DNA of 64,000 nucleotides from Megalobrama amblycephala (taxonomy: Eukaryota; Chordata; Actinopteri; Cypriniformes; Xenocyprididae): contig NC_063052.1 in NCBI RefSeq assembly GCF_018812025.1, forward strand, positions 18,435,414 through 18,499,413, written 5' to 3'. Shown one piece after another: positions 36,357 through 47,911 of this stretch. The first letter of the stretch is position 1. Each line of letters begins with the position of its first letter. A program made the position numbers and the translations under genes. A model generated the notes under the pieces. That model saw nothing but the letters and a program-made list of their open reading frames with translations. It was not told where the DNA came from and searched no databases.

Positions 36357-38744
36357 ATGGGTTCTAGATACTGCTTAAGGTGAGCACTAAACTGACTGAA
36401 ATGAAAGTTTTTTTGGTGGTTGTTGTTTGCTCAGAAGCTGAACCTGTACATTGCTCAACCAAATGGTTGACTTCTTGCTTGTTTTCAGAATTCTTTTTGC
36501 CTTGTTTCCTGCTTATGTAACCTGTTGGGGGAATTATGAAGGTAAGCCTATAACATGCTTCTGATATGTATCTGAAACATTGCTGTCTCTGGCTTTTTGT
36601 GTACTTTTTATTTGTTTCTAACAGGGAGCATGCCAACAGCTAATATGCAAAGAGCTTCATCTCACACTTTCCCAGTGATTCGCCATGAGGTTAAACAAAT
36701 AGGAAGTTGGAATGACCCTGCCTACAGTTCTGTTCACCTGCCCCACAGTCAAGGCACCCATGGAAGTTATAATTATCATAAGGGGAGAGTGTTTGCGGGC
36801 TCAAATATAAAATCAGATTCAAAAGCTTGTGAGACTCAAGCTATACGTGACAATCAAGAAAATATTAACTTTAAGCCTTCTGCTTCTGTTCCAACATATT
36901 GCTTGTCAGGTTTTGGTCAACCCTCTGCTCAATATGAGTCTCGTACGGCTGCTGATGCCTTAAGTGTCCAGCCTAGTAGCCAACTGGCTTCTACTTCATC
37001 TCAGAGTGGGTCCACCTTGATAAGAAACCTAAAGGTACCCAACCCCTTAAAACACTCTAGAGGTGAATCTAGTAATGAGGTGGCTAAAACTTCTGGATCT
37101 AGCAACGTCTTTGCAGTGAAGCCTCCTAAAAACACATTTGGCCATATGGAGTTCAACTCTGAAGTTTCTAGAGACCCGCATGCAAGAGACCCAAATCTTG
37201 GATCAACTTCTATCTTAAGTCGGATGTCCCATCCACGTAGTTCATCTAAATGGAGCCAAAGCACTAACAAAGTCCAGACAGCCAGTAGCAGTTATGGCCC
37301 ATTGCTGAAGGAAATGTCTATGTATTCGAGTATGATTCCAAGAAAACCCTCTAGTAGTGGACTTCAGTACACTGAGGTCAAGCCTTCGGTTGTTAGCTCA
37401 GGTCCAATCATTGTTGTTAAAGGTGGAGGAAGTGCTCAAGGTCATGGGGGCTATAGTGGGCATCCCGATTCTGTAAAATCACTTGGAGTTCCCAGTCATG
37501 TTGATTCCTATCAGGCCAGTCAGACTTCTAGAGATACTAGATTGACTACCAGTAGTCAGGGCCAGTCATGGAATGAACCTCTTCACTACTCCATGATTGG
37601 TACTCAATACAGTCCCAGTCCTGAGCTAAGAAAGCCTTCCAAAAATGACTGTAGGGACAGTGTGGATGAATCTTCAATTGTCAGCTCTGGTGGGATTCTT
37701 CTCAAAGCCCCAGAAAGTACTCATAGAAATAAGTTACCAGCTCACTATGAAGCTACTCACCCCAAATTCCAGCAGGCCTACAATGTCCACGGTCAGCCTA
37801 GTCAAATCTATAAGCCCATGTATCCCTCTCGAAGTGGGGCTCAACACGATGTTGCAAAGTCCTCAACTGCCAGTTCTGGAAAAATCCTGATAATGCAAGG
37901 TCCTACCAATTTTCAAAGTAGAACAGAATCCAATAAACCCAAAGTTCTTCCTAGCTTTCCAGAGCATAGGATAACATTTGCCTCTGGTCAGACTGCTCCT
38001 CAAAACCAGCCTTTTGAAGCAGCCAGAAATTTCAGAAATGTCTGGCCAGCCACTAGCACTTCCCGGACTAGGTATCAGACCTTCTCTTCTGTGAAGGGAC
38101 CCTCATACAAACCAAATTCTAGGCCCTCAAAACCTTTTAGAAGTGAATTAGGATTCAGTGCCAATAACCCCACTACTGCTGGAGCTAATGAGATCAATAC
38201 AGTCCGTGTTAGGCTTAATAAAGCACCCACAAGCAGCTTTGGTAACTTTCAGAACCAATGGGCTTCTGGTGATGTTAGCAGTGGTGCTTTCCAAAGGTCC
38301 TTAACTCGAAGTTACCTGGGCCAGAGGCCAGGTCAAAATGTACAAAAACCTGTTTGTTCTTCAGCTCCTCAATATCATGGTTCCAAAGCAGTCCAGAGCC
38401 AATTCACTGCAACTCAAGGAAATACAGATTACACTAGGCACATTACTGCCATTCCAAGTGAGTTCGGCCAAGGTGCCATCCGAAGGCTTTCTCCTACACT
38501 TTCCAGCAACTACAGACAAGGTTTGCTCTAAAGTGCACCACAATCAATCTCATTGCATGTTTTAAATATGATTTTCAGTCAGAAAATAACATTATTTGGT
38601 CCTTCTGCAACAGCTGAACAAAACCAGCCTCAAGTTAACAGATTGGATTCCTCTGCTCCTGAATGTGTGGTGGCCCAAAATAGCCCTGCAGGTCTTGGTC
38701 AGCAGGGCCTAGTCACATTCCAGGGAGTTAACCTCCCCATCTAG
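36357..38744 (+). CDS. Unrecognised Ser-rich predicted secreted protein, about 700 residues
   Basis: Four coding exons assemble in frame: 36357-36379, 36489-36541, 36625-38520 and 38614-38744, with phases 2, 1 and 1 and GT/AG borders throughout, giving 2103 nt and 700 residues. The two tiny first exons encode MGSRYCLRILFALFPAYVTC, a good signal peptide that would be cleaved around residue 20-22. The mature protein is rich in Ser, Pro, Gln and Tyr, has very few cysteines, no transmembrane helix and no domain I recognise. A motif with SSG or SSN followed by an aliphatic stretch and Lys/Gly occurs four times, near residues 178-191 (SGSSNVFAVK), 277-292 (VVSSGPIIVVKG), 375-388 (IVSSGGILLKAP) and 435-451 (TASSGKILIMQG). 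The last three are preceded by a Tyr/Pro/Arg-rich segment, which suggests degenerate internal repeats of about 60-100 residues. Possible roles include an extracellular matrix or egg-envelope component, but that is only speculation. Exon 3 could also be read through the last intron to a stop at 38529-38531, giving a shorter C-terminus. Confidence 0.75.
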
Positions 38745-39634
38745 AATCAATTCTCAACATCTGTTATAAAGTGAGTACAACTGCTTCATTTATATCTACA
38801 CAGATCTATATTTTTGGTGTTTAGCAGGAAATGATCTGCCCTCTGAAAGCAGTACTGAAGAGTCCAAAAGTGGGATGGTTATTTCAGCATTTACAGCATC
38901 CCAGCAATCTGTCTTCGCTTTACATAGTGGGCAGCCTCATTTCCTAAGTGTAATTCAGAATGTTTATTGCCATGTTCAGAATAGCATTGTAGTTTACATC
39001 AAACTATGCAGTATGTACTGACCACTTTTTTTTTTTTTTTTTTCTTAAGTTGTGTACCTGTGTATAATGTGACAAACATTTCAAACAGCTATACTCAACA
39101 CTTTCATATAACAACTGGATGTCACAATTTAAACGTCACAATTTCAATTTAGTCCAGTAGCAGGCCTATTTGAAGTTTTCATACTTAATACCAATTTTAA
39201 TACCGTACAATACTGATACAATATACAGTATGAGGCATACTAAAATATACTTGACTGGCAGCTGTGGTAGGTCATCGGGTGTTCAGTGTGTACAGAAAAT
39301 GTGTACGGCAGAAATTGGTATACATTTTTAAACCTGGTCTACAGCATTGAAGCCTGTGAAAATAAGTTGCTTATTTTAATTGCATACTTGCATGATTCTC
39401 AAATGCCACCCATTAATTTTTTTTCAAATTCTTGCAGCCTTGATTAGGTGTGCGTTGAGGAGGCTGTCAGTCATCAGGCTCTGGTCTCTGCAAGGACTAT
39501 AGGATGCTCTGACTGATCCAGTCCATTGCTGTTCAGTGATCATAGAAACTGTGGACACAGGGAACTGTCTTGGCAATTTGCAGCTCTATTCCTGATGCAC
39601 CACCCTTTCAAAAACCGTACACCATGTTAATAAA
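38745..39634 (+). other. 3' UTR of the Ser-rich gene and polyA signal
   Basis: Non-coding after the stop at 38742-38744. The first AATAAA in good context is at 39629-39634. A possible 3' UTR intron runs from the donor-like aaa|gtgagt near 38772 to the acceptor ttcttgcag near 39437. Otherwise AT-rich with a poly-T run near 39029-39043. Confidence 0.4.
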
Positions 39635-40499
39635 CTTTGAACCCACAAAATCAGTTTTATGATTTTTCTTTCTGTCCCCTAGGGGGCAGTTTCACAGCAC
39701 AATTCACAATATATTAATAATTACATTTTTAAAAAAACAAGGCAACAGGCTCAAACCACTATGTCCACCTACTCCCTGCATGCCAGAATTTATCAAAGAA
39801 ATAGCAGTAGGAATAAATGAATGTTTGTACCTATTCCTAACAGAGATCCTCAGGGTAAAAGCTGAAACTTAGAATAGAGTGGATGGGAGGTAACTGTTAA
39901 AGACTGAGCTTTTCTAACTACCTGGTGATTTATACAGCTCAGTATAGGAAGACTCTGCTGAACTCCTAAAATCTTACTGCTAGTGTTAACAAATCCTGTC
40001 ACACTTTGGTAGCTACAAATAATGCAGAAACAGAAGTAAAGTATCTTGTGTGGTGAAATGTGCTGCAGAAATATGAGTAGTTATGCTATGAACCTGGTCC
40101 TAAACAAAAAAATGTCATCTTCTCCACTGTTACCGAGGAGCATTGACGCCATCTGTTGGTTAAACATCTCAGCGCTTCGTTCACTCACTTCATCCTATTA
40201 AAATATAGATTAACTATCCATAGCAATTCAAAATATCAAATGTTAAAACTTCTTGTTTTATCAAAATATAGGCCTACGTGTACGCTTGGTTGCAAACGTC
40301 TTCTGATATGATTTACAGTCAATGAAACAATTGGTTAGACTCTTCAAATTACGTCACCAGTGTCCATGTCCTGATGTACCTGTAGAATCAGGTAGCCCTC
40401 TAGATCTGCCTGTGTGTTTATGGAAGCAGGTACGACGAGCATTCCGGTCAAATCATTCTCCAGTTTTTTGCTTTTTAATACATTTTGAGGACAACTGAA
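39635..40499. other. Intergenic stretch, short minus-strand open frame only
   Basis: Only a minus-strand frame (40344-40550) ending near a donor-like CTACAG|gtacat is notable. It lacks a good ATG at its start. Confidence 0.35.
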
Positions 40500-40620
40500 T
40501 GAGCCGCGGCGGTATTTTTGTGGACTAATAGTGAAATCTAAGTCGAACAACCTTTTTTAGCTCTCCGGACTTCCGGAAGAATCTCGTCAGATTTCGACTT
40601 TTTCCCCATATGGCGTGAGT
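40500..40620. promoter_or_regulatory. GC-richer promoter-like segment with ETS sites upstream of kdf1
   Basis: The segment contains ccgcggcgg and a palindromic pair of ETS-type cores (tccggacttccgga, about 40564-40577), with more CpG than its surroundings. A donor-like site (atatggc|gtgagt, 40614/40615) could end a non-coding first exon of kdf1: spliced to 41305 it would give only a three-codon upstream ORF before the kdf1 ATG. On the other strand a short open frame (40344-40550) starts here, so a bidirectional promoter is possible. Not proven. Confidence 0.35.
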
Positions 40621-41381
40621 AGAGAAACAAACAAAGTTTTTATTATTATTAATATTACTCCTGCTCTGTTAGTGTTTTCCACAGTCGTATACTAGTTAAC
40701 TAGTTAATTCCTAAAGTATCGTTCGTTTGACTAGATTTTTTTATGTAAACTGTGGCATGTTTGTTTGGGGACAGTGAACTTTGTAGCTTTTCCGAAATTG
40801 TAAACAATCAATGGCGGCCTAGATATGAAAGAATATTAAAGTGCATGAATGTAATTTACAATGCATCACAATTTTTTTTTTATTGTCTAATTTAAAACTC
40901 TGATCTAAAACTGTAGAAAACATTTAAGTTGGAAATAATTATTTATTTACTTAGATTTATTGGAATAAAAATCAGTAGTCTACAGTAAAATTAAATGTAT
41001 TTTATATAATTTTTTTTACTGTATATGTTATTTCACTTTCATAAGGCTTTAGATGACAAATACAATTTAGATGATTATATTGTTTTGATGGTGTTGAGGT
41101 GAAAGTTTTACTTTCACTCTCTTATTAACAATGACAACAGCCAAGAAAGCAAACACAAAACGGCTCTTAAACTGGTTGGTTTACATCACAAGGAAAATTT
41201 GGGACAACATGGTGCAGTTTTGTTACTGAGACTGACCGAAAGTGTAAGTTAAAACCTTCACCTCCTCCTAGTTTTCTCCTATTAAGTCTCTTTTTCTTTA
41301 ACAGACCCTGAGGCCTCAGTCCAGCATCAGGTAACTGCAAAAGCAGCCACCAGAGGACGGTCTAGGCCGAGTGTTGTCCCT

Positions 41382-44300
41382 ATGGAGAGCACCCCGTCCT
41401 GGACCAGTGGTCCCATTGATGAAGGGCCATACCGAGAACGCTCTGTCGATCCAGTGGAGATTGAGATCCAGCACTTTGGAGTGAGACACAAAGTCAACAA
41501 GGATGCCAATGGCAATACGACTGGGCCAGAGACTGTTAGCTTTCTCCCTGCCAAAGAAGAGCCCGTTTCAGGGACGTGTATGTGCGGACCCTGCTCGTCT
41601 GTGGGTAGCTGCAGGAAGCTTTTTTGTAGCGTGTTGACTTGTGGACTGTACCGCGTATGTCGGCGCTTACCTTGTCTCGTTTCGAGCGAGAGCTCAGCCA
41701 CCAATGCGCAGGTGGAGAACCCGTCAAGACCTCCACAGGTTGAGAATGGCTTCTATCCCGACGTCTTTATTCGTGGTGTCAAGGTGGACACATCTGTCAT
41801 AGAAGATGATGAGGAGTGTGTGTCATATTCCACTTCTAAAATCGATATGGACAGTCCAGTCTACTTCAGTAGCTTACCGGAAGATGACTTTATCAGTGGC
41901 AAGGAGACAGAAGATGTGGACAAACTCATCACCCAGAAGCTTATGGAGGTCTTCTCTGAGTTTGAGATCAACGAGCTGGCCAAGTGCACCTCGGACTCAA
42001 TGTTCCTGCGGCGTTCCCGGGAGATCAGTCAGCTGATCTCGGATATCGTGCAGGAGCACAACATGGAGGAGCAGGAGGCCGAGTGCAGGCTGGTGCGAGA
42101 GATTATTCGCATCAGTACGCGCAAGAGTAAGAAAAGGCCGCAAATTCGTCCGCAAGAGCTACAGCGAGACAGCGGCAATGACACCTGGAACAGCAAAAAG
42201 AACAGCCAAAAGAGCAGCTATAATTCTATGAGTGATGGAAGTGAGTGACAACAACATTTCTCTTTTCCTCAACATCTAGTCCTGAACTTTGCAAAATTCT
42301 CATTCTCATTGCCTCTTGCAAATGTTAGTCACCATGAAACCAAAATGGACAATTCTTGTGTTTTATAAAATATTGCAGTTTTTGTTATAAATTATTTATC
42401 TGTGTACATCATTATTTTTTATTATTATTATTAATGTGCCCTTGTAATCTTTCGTCAAAATAATTTCAAAATAATAATCAATATCTCTTCTCTGAAGATG
42501 TGTTTACTGGTGTGAGGGTGGGACATGAGATCACAGCAATAGCAAACCACAACCATCCAATCAATTCCAGATTGGACAACTAGACAAAATCAAGTCCCAC
42601 CCTACATTTTGTTGTTTGAGAAGCTGTTTCAATTAAATATACATCATGAAAAGGAAGAAAAGACTATAGCAACTTCTGTTTCATGCCATCAATTACACAC
42701 TCTCACCCAGTCTTTCCAAACCTGTATGATTTTTCTTACGTGGAACACAAAAGGCTCTTTTCTATACAATGAAAAGTGAATGAATGATGAATGATTGAAA
42801 TCACTGCATGCCATATGTTGCATATAATGGTTTCTGAATATGTAAATAAATCATTTTATTCTCTCTTTAGAGTTGCAGATTTCAATGGAGAGGTCTGATG
42901 ACATAGAAGCAAGGAAGTTGCGCAACAACAGTAACCAGTGTAAGTAGTGAATTTGATTTTATGAACTGTTTACACAGACTTTTCTCAACACAAAAACCTG
43001 CAAATGATTACGGCAATATGAAAATATCTCTAGGACGCATTTCACTCCAGATCAATTTTAAAGACTGCTTAAATTCCCATGATGTATAAATGATAAATAA
43101 TAAATAAATATACAAAGGTAGGCCTATTACAATAATACAGTAGCGTTCAAAAGTTGTTGATATTTTGTTGTTGTTGTTTTTAAAACTATTAATATGTTTA
43201 TTAAGTAAATATGCTTTAAATTAATAAAAAGTGACAGTATAGAGATTTAAATGTTACAAAAGCTTTCTATTTCTAGAAATCCTGGGGGGAAAATGTACCA
43301 CTGTTTTTACAAAAATATTAAGCAGCACAACTATTTTCAATATTGATAATAATAAGAAATGTTTCTTGATCTGCAAATCATCATATTAGAATGATTTCTG
43401 AAGGATCATGTGACACTGAAGAATGGAGTAATGATGCTGAATATTCAGCTTTGTCATCACAGGAATCAATTTCATTTAAAAATATATTTACATGGAAAAC
43501 TAATATTTTAAGTTGTAATATTTCACAATATTACTGTTTTGCTATCAAATAATGTTGAGCATGAAAAACGTCATTAGAAAAACAATACCAGCCCCAAACT
43601 TTTGAAGTAGTAGTGCACATTACAATGTTAATAATATATTATTGTTGTTGTTTTTTCACATTACAGTAACGTGAATGAGATTTTATTTACTTATTTACTT
43701 TTATTTATTTTTATTAGTGAGAGAATTTAAATGAAATATCATGAAAATAATACTTCAATGTGAAAAATCAGTGGTCTTAAACTAGGTTTTTTATATGCAA
43801 GTTATATAATTTCTCTTCTTTCTATTGAATTTGGCGAGCAATATGACCTGAACATTCATGAGACTCTCCCACAGTTTGTTTTGCATAAAACTAAGCAAAG
43901 ACCTTAGTTTAACCTCATGCTAATTTAGTTAGCAGCTGAAGCTGGTTCTGTGTGTTAGCGTAGCAGTGCTGCAGGCCTCTCTCTGCCTGAATTAAAGGCT
44001 GTTGAGTGCCTGCATCAGCTCTGGGAGAATGAGAGGGGTGTGTGGCCGAGAGTTTGAGGGGTTTGTGATGTAACCAACCACATTGTCACAAACAATGCTC
44101 TCTTGTCTGGAAGCCATCTGATCGGTTACACTCCTCTGAATTTGAATGTCTCTCTTTTCCTCATCAGTGGTGGTTTACCCCTCCCTTTCACATTGCTTGA
44201 TGTTGTTTTCATGTTCTGCATTATTGGCAAGCGACAGCTGGATTTTTTTTTTGCCTTTATTCCATTATATAAACGTTTGTGGGAACATGAAGTTAAGAAC

Positions 44301-46701
44301 ATAACTTTCTGAGAGCACACATTTATTACTTCAGCATTTGTAGGTTCATGTCATCGTTTTTTTGTTTAACTGTTATTATTTTTCTCTGTGTTCCACTTAT
44401 GTTTTCCTCTTCTTTTTTTTTTTTTTTTTTTGCCAGACAGTCATAATCACATAATCATAGTCACCTTCAAAAATAAACTGGCTGGGTTTTTTGTTGTTGT
44501 TGTTGTTGTTGTTTTTTGCTGCTGTGCTTTTAAAACTATGTAAATATCCTCTTCTCATGTGAAATGAGATGCAAATGCAGTGAGAAGTAAGCTTATTCAC
44601 AGACTGTGGGTTTTCTGTCAGGTCAACCCTTCAATAAACTTTACTAATTTTTTTTTAAAAAGAGTATTTATGGAAATAATACACTTACAGAAAAGATTAT
44701 ACTTAAGTGTGAACTGAATGTTTTTTGGACACACTATATTTACAATTAAATGAAAATGTATTATAGTTTAAAGTAATAAATGCAATTAGTTGAACATGTA
44801 TGTGTATGTAATTTCATAGCTACTTGTATTGTCTTTGAAATATTATTAATGCACTGACAAGCATTTATAGTAAACTACAGTGGCATGAAAAAGTATGTGA
44901 ACCCCTTGCAGAATCTGTGAAAATGAGAATTATTTTAATAAAATAAGAGGGATAATAAAAAATGCATGTTATTTTTTGTTTAGTACTGTCCTGAGTAAGA
45001 TATTTTACATAAAAGATGTTTGCATTTAGTTCACAAGATAAAAAAAATAGCTGAATTTATTAAAATAACCCCATTCATAAGTATGTGAACCACTGATTCT
45101 CAATACTGTGTGTGGTTACCTGATGATCCACGACTGTTTTTATGTTTTGTGATGGTTGTTCATGAGTCTCTTGTTTGTCCTGAGCAGTTAAACTGAGCTC
45201 TGTTCTTCAGAAAAATCCTCCAGCTCCTGCAGATTCATCAGTTTTCAAGCATTTTTGCATATTTGAACCCTTTCCAGCAGTGACTGTAGGATTTTGAGGT
45301 CTGTGTTTTCATATTGAGGACAACTGAGGGACTCAAACTCAACTATTAAAAAAGGTTCAAACATTCACTGATGCTCCAGAAGGAAACACGATGCATTAAG
45401 AGTCGGGGGGTGAAAACTTTTGAACAGGAAGATGTCACAATTTTTCTTATTTTGTTTAAATATAATTGTTTTTCATTTAGTACAGAAGATACTTGCATGT
45501 TTCCCGGCAGAAAAATTAAGTACAATTTACCTTGATATTTGAATTCAAAAGTTTTCACCCCTCGGCTCTTAATGCATCGTGTTTCCTTCTGGAGCATCAG
45601 TGAATGTTTGAACCTTTTTTAATAGTTGAGTTTGAGTCCCTCAATTGTCCTCAGTATGAAAAGATGAATCTCAAAATCCTACAGTCACTGCTGGAAAGGG
45701 TTCAAATATGCAAAAATGCTTGAAACTGATGAATCCGCAGGACCTGGAGGAATTTTCTGAAGAACAGAGCTCAGTTTAACTGCTCAGGACAAACAAGAGA
45801 CTCATGAACAACCATCACAAAACAAAAAAACGTAGATCATCATGTAACCACACACAGTATTGAGAATCAGTGGTTCACATACTTATGAATGGGGTTATTT
45901 TAATAAATTCCGCTATTGTTTTGTCTTGTGAACTAAATGCAAACATCTTTTATGTAAAATATCTTACTCAGGACAGTACTAAACAAAAAATAACATGCAT
46001 TTTTTATTATCCCTCTTATTTTATTAAAATAATTCTCATTTTCACAGATTCTGCAAGGGGTTCACATACTTTTTCATGCCACTGTACATTATACCTTGTG
46101 TGTGATGTATTTAAATATATTTTAATTACTTGTATGTAATTAACTTTAAATGTAATATTGAACAACACACTACAGTTAAACTTATAATCAAGTATTATTA
46201 CGTGTGCTTTAGTATGTTAGTCAACACATCAAAATGTGTACATCTTTAAAGCATGACAAAAGATTATAAAAGGGTCATTTATTCACCATCAAGTAGTTCC
46301 AAACCTGTATGAATTTCTTTGTTCTGCTGAACACAAAGGAAGATATTTGGAAGAATGTCAGTAACCAAGCAGTAGCTACCATAGTATTATGTGTTCAGCA
46401 GAACAAAGAAATTTATACAGGTTTGGAACTACTTGCAGGTGAGTAAATTTTCAAAAGAATTTTCATTTTCACAAGAGAAATTTTAAAAGTTACATGGATT
46501 TAAAAGATCAATGATAAGTCTATTTTTCATGATACTACTCCTATAAAGAGTAGATCAAATTGCATGTTTATTTGCTTTAATTTAAATAAAGCCTTTTCTC
46601 TTTCTCTCTCATTCCATACAGCATTCTCTCCAAGTTTCCAGGAAACTGGTGTGCCGATCACGTCGGACACTCCTTTAATACCCAGAAGCACACAGGCGTG
46701 A
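41382..46701 (+). CDS. kdf1: Keratinocyte differentiation factor 1
   Basis: Three coding exons, 41382-42240, 42871-42939 and 46622-46701, join in phase 1 at gtgagt, gtaagt and AG acceptors, giving 335 residues (human KDF1 has 398). The decisive block, in the last third of exon 1, is ELAKCTSDSMFL followed by EISQLISDIVQEHNMEEQEA and REIIRISTRKSKKRPQ, which matches the KDF1 core nearly position by position. The small exons supply LQISMERSDDIEARKLR and the SSF-type tail region. Before the core is a cysteine cluster (CMCGPC... CRKLFC... CRRLPC), as in the mammalian protein; it may be lipid-modified. KDF1 acts in epidermal differentiation, restraining basal cell proliferation. The exon opens at acceptor 41305, and the frame stays open upstream of the ATG, so the exact N-terminus is uncertain. 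The final intron is 3.7 kb and full of repeats. Confidence 0.92.
42480..42830. repeat. Repeat fragments in kdf1 intron 1
   Basis: tgagggtgggacatgagatc ... caagtcccaccct is an inverted pair, followed by a decayed TTAA-MITE piece (ccaaacctgtatgatttttc). The rest of this 630 bp intron is plain. Confidence 0.5.
43140..43612. mobile_element. Palindromic repeat, family of 58988
   Basis: Starts acagtagcgttcaaaagttg and ends caaacttttgaagtagtag. Contains gatttctgaaggatcatgtg. Confidence 0.65.
44876..46086. mobile_element. 1.2 kb near-perfect palindromic MITE in the kdf1 last intron
   Basis: cagtggcatgaaaaagtatg starts the element at 44878, and its complement ends it at 46084, with TA flanks (44876-44877, 46085-46086). 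The arms of over 500 bp stay complementary to a short centre near 45470. Examples are ttaaactgagctctgttctt / aagaacagagctcagtttaa and acacgatgcattaagagt / ctcttaatgcatcgtgt. No transposase. Confidence 0.85.
46264..46455. mobile_element. TTAA-type MITE fragment
   Basis: agtagttccaaacctgtatg and the inverted atacaggtttggaactactt. Confidence 0.65.
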
Positions 46702-47911
46702 GAGTTTCTCTTTAGATCATTTATCTTTTTCATTTCCAAACATCCTTAAACAATGAATACTTAATCTCTGTGAAGAATACGTCCTCTGGCTTGGAATCAG
46801 TGGATGATTTTGAAGTATACCCCTGAAAATTGTGATTTCATGGGCAGTTTTTTTTTTAACATATCTGAAGATGTAGTTGTATTTATGCTTCTGTTTCACA
46901 TTTTTGTTCTTTGGTCTCTTGTGATGGATGTGTGAAGTATTTCAATGTTGCTGTCCAGAAGACAAAAGCCAACAAATGAATTTGCTTGACTTCCTGAGAA
47001 TGAAGAATGGAAAACAGTCTGACCTCTTTATAGCCAACAGATGGACATAAACTGTAGCATGATTTAACTTTCCACTCAGTTCTGCCTTTTAAAGGGTACG
47101 TTTGTTCAAAGATTCTGTCATAATTTATTCGCCCTCATGCCAGTTTTCCTTCTTTCATGAAACACATCTCCGAGTTGACAAAAAGCAATGGTGTTGTAGA
47201 TGAAGAAAAAAAGGCTTTTGAAGACTTGTAAGATAGCAAATGAGTCATATGAGTCCCCAAATATTGGACAGAATATTCTTCAAGAATTCACCTTTTGTGC
47301 TGCACTGAAGAAAGGAAGGGTGTGCAGCAACATGAGGGTTAATAAATAATGACATTTTCCATCTTTATTAATAGTGAACTATTGCTTTATTGATAAGTTG
47401 ATGAATGTATTAGTCAATGCGCTTCAGTGAAAGTTTGGCTGTGTGAAGTTTGTTGTACCAAACAAAATGCTTTGAGCCGGAATGAATGTTAAAGAGTGGT
47501 AAATGGACCTGCTTATTTAAATGTACAAAGAAACAATATGCACTTCACTTGCCATACGCAGTCTAGCATAGCGTTTAATTGATTGCTTGTTTAAATTTAA
47601 ATGTATATTTTAATGTGAATTTCACTGTTGCAAGAGTAATTTGTTAGGAAAAAATCATTCTCTTATGTAAGACCCTTAAGGTTGCTTTAACATGGATTTT
47701 TTAAGAAATTGATTTCTTGGTACATAGGATGCTTGTTTTGCTCAAAGAACTGGTAAAAGTTGTATGCTAACTAAATTAAAATATTTTGCATGTGCCTTCA
47801 GTGAAGACAGCTGACATCATCAGAATTGAGTAAATGCATTGTGTTCAACACAGAAATCAGTTGTACTAACATTCACACACTACTGTAATGCATGTAAAGT
47901 ATGCAAATAAA
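46702..47911 (+). other. kdf1 3' UTR with polyA signal and MITE fragment
   Basis: No coding sequence is seen after the kdf1 stop. AATAAA at 47906-47911 followed by an A-run is a likely polyadenylation site. At about 47085-47370 lies a decayed TTAA-type MITE (ttcaaagattctgtcat ... atgagggttaataaataatg), probably transcribed in the UTR. Confidence 0.45.

Noticed and set aside
40344..40550. Minus-strand 68-codon frame
   Set aside because: No good start codon at its beginning and no continuation found. Kept only as part of the promoter finding.
41327..41736. Minus-strand frames over kdf1
   Set aside because: Shadows of kdf1 exon 1.
45346..45597. 83-codon minus frame
   Set aside because: Lies inside the arms of the 1.2 kb palindrome.
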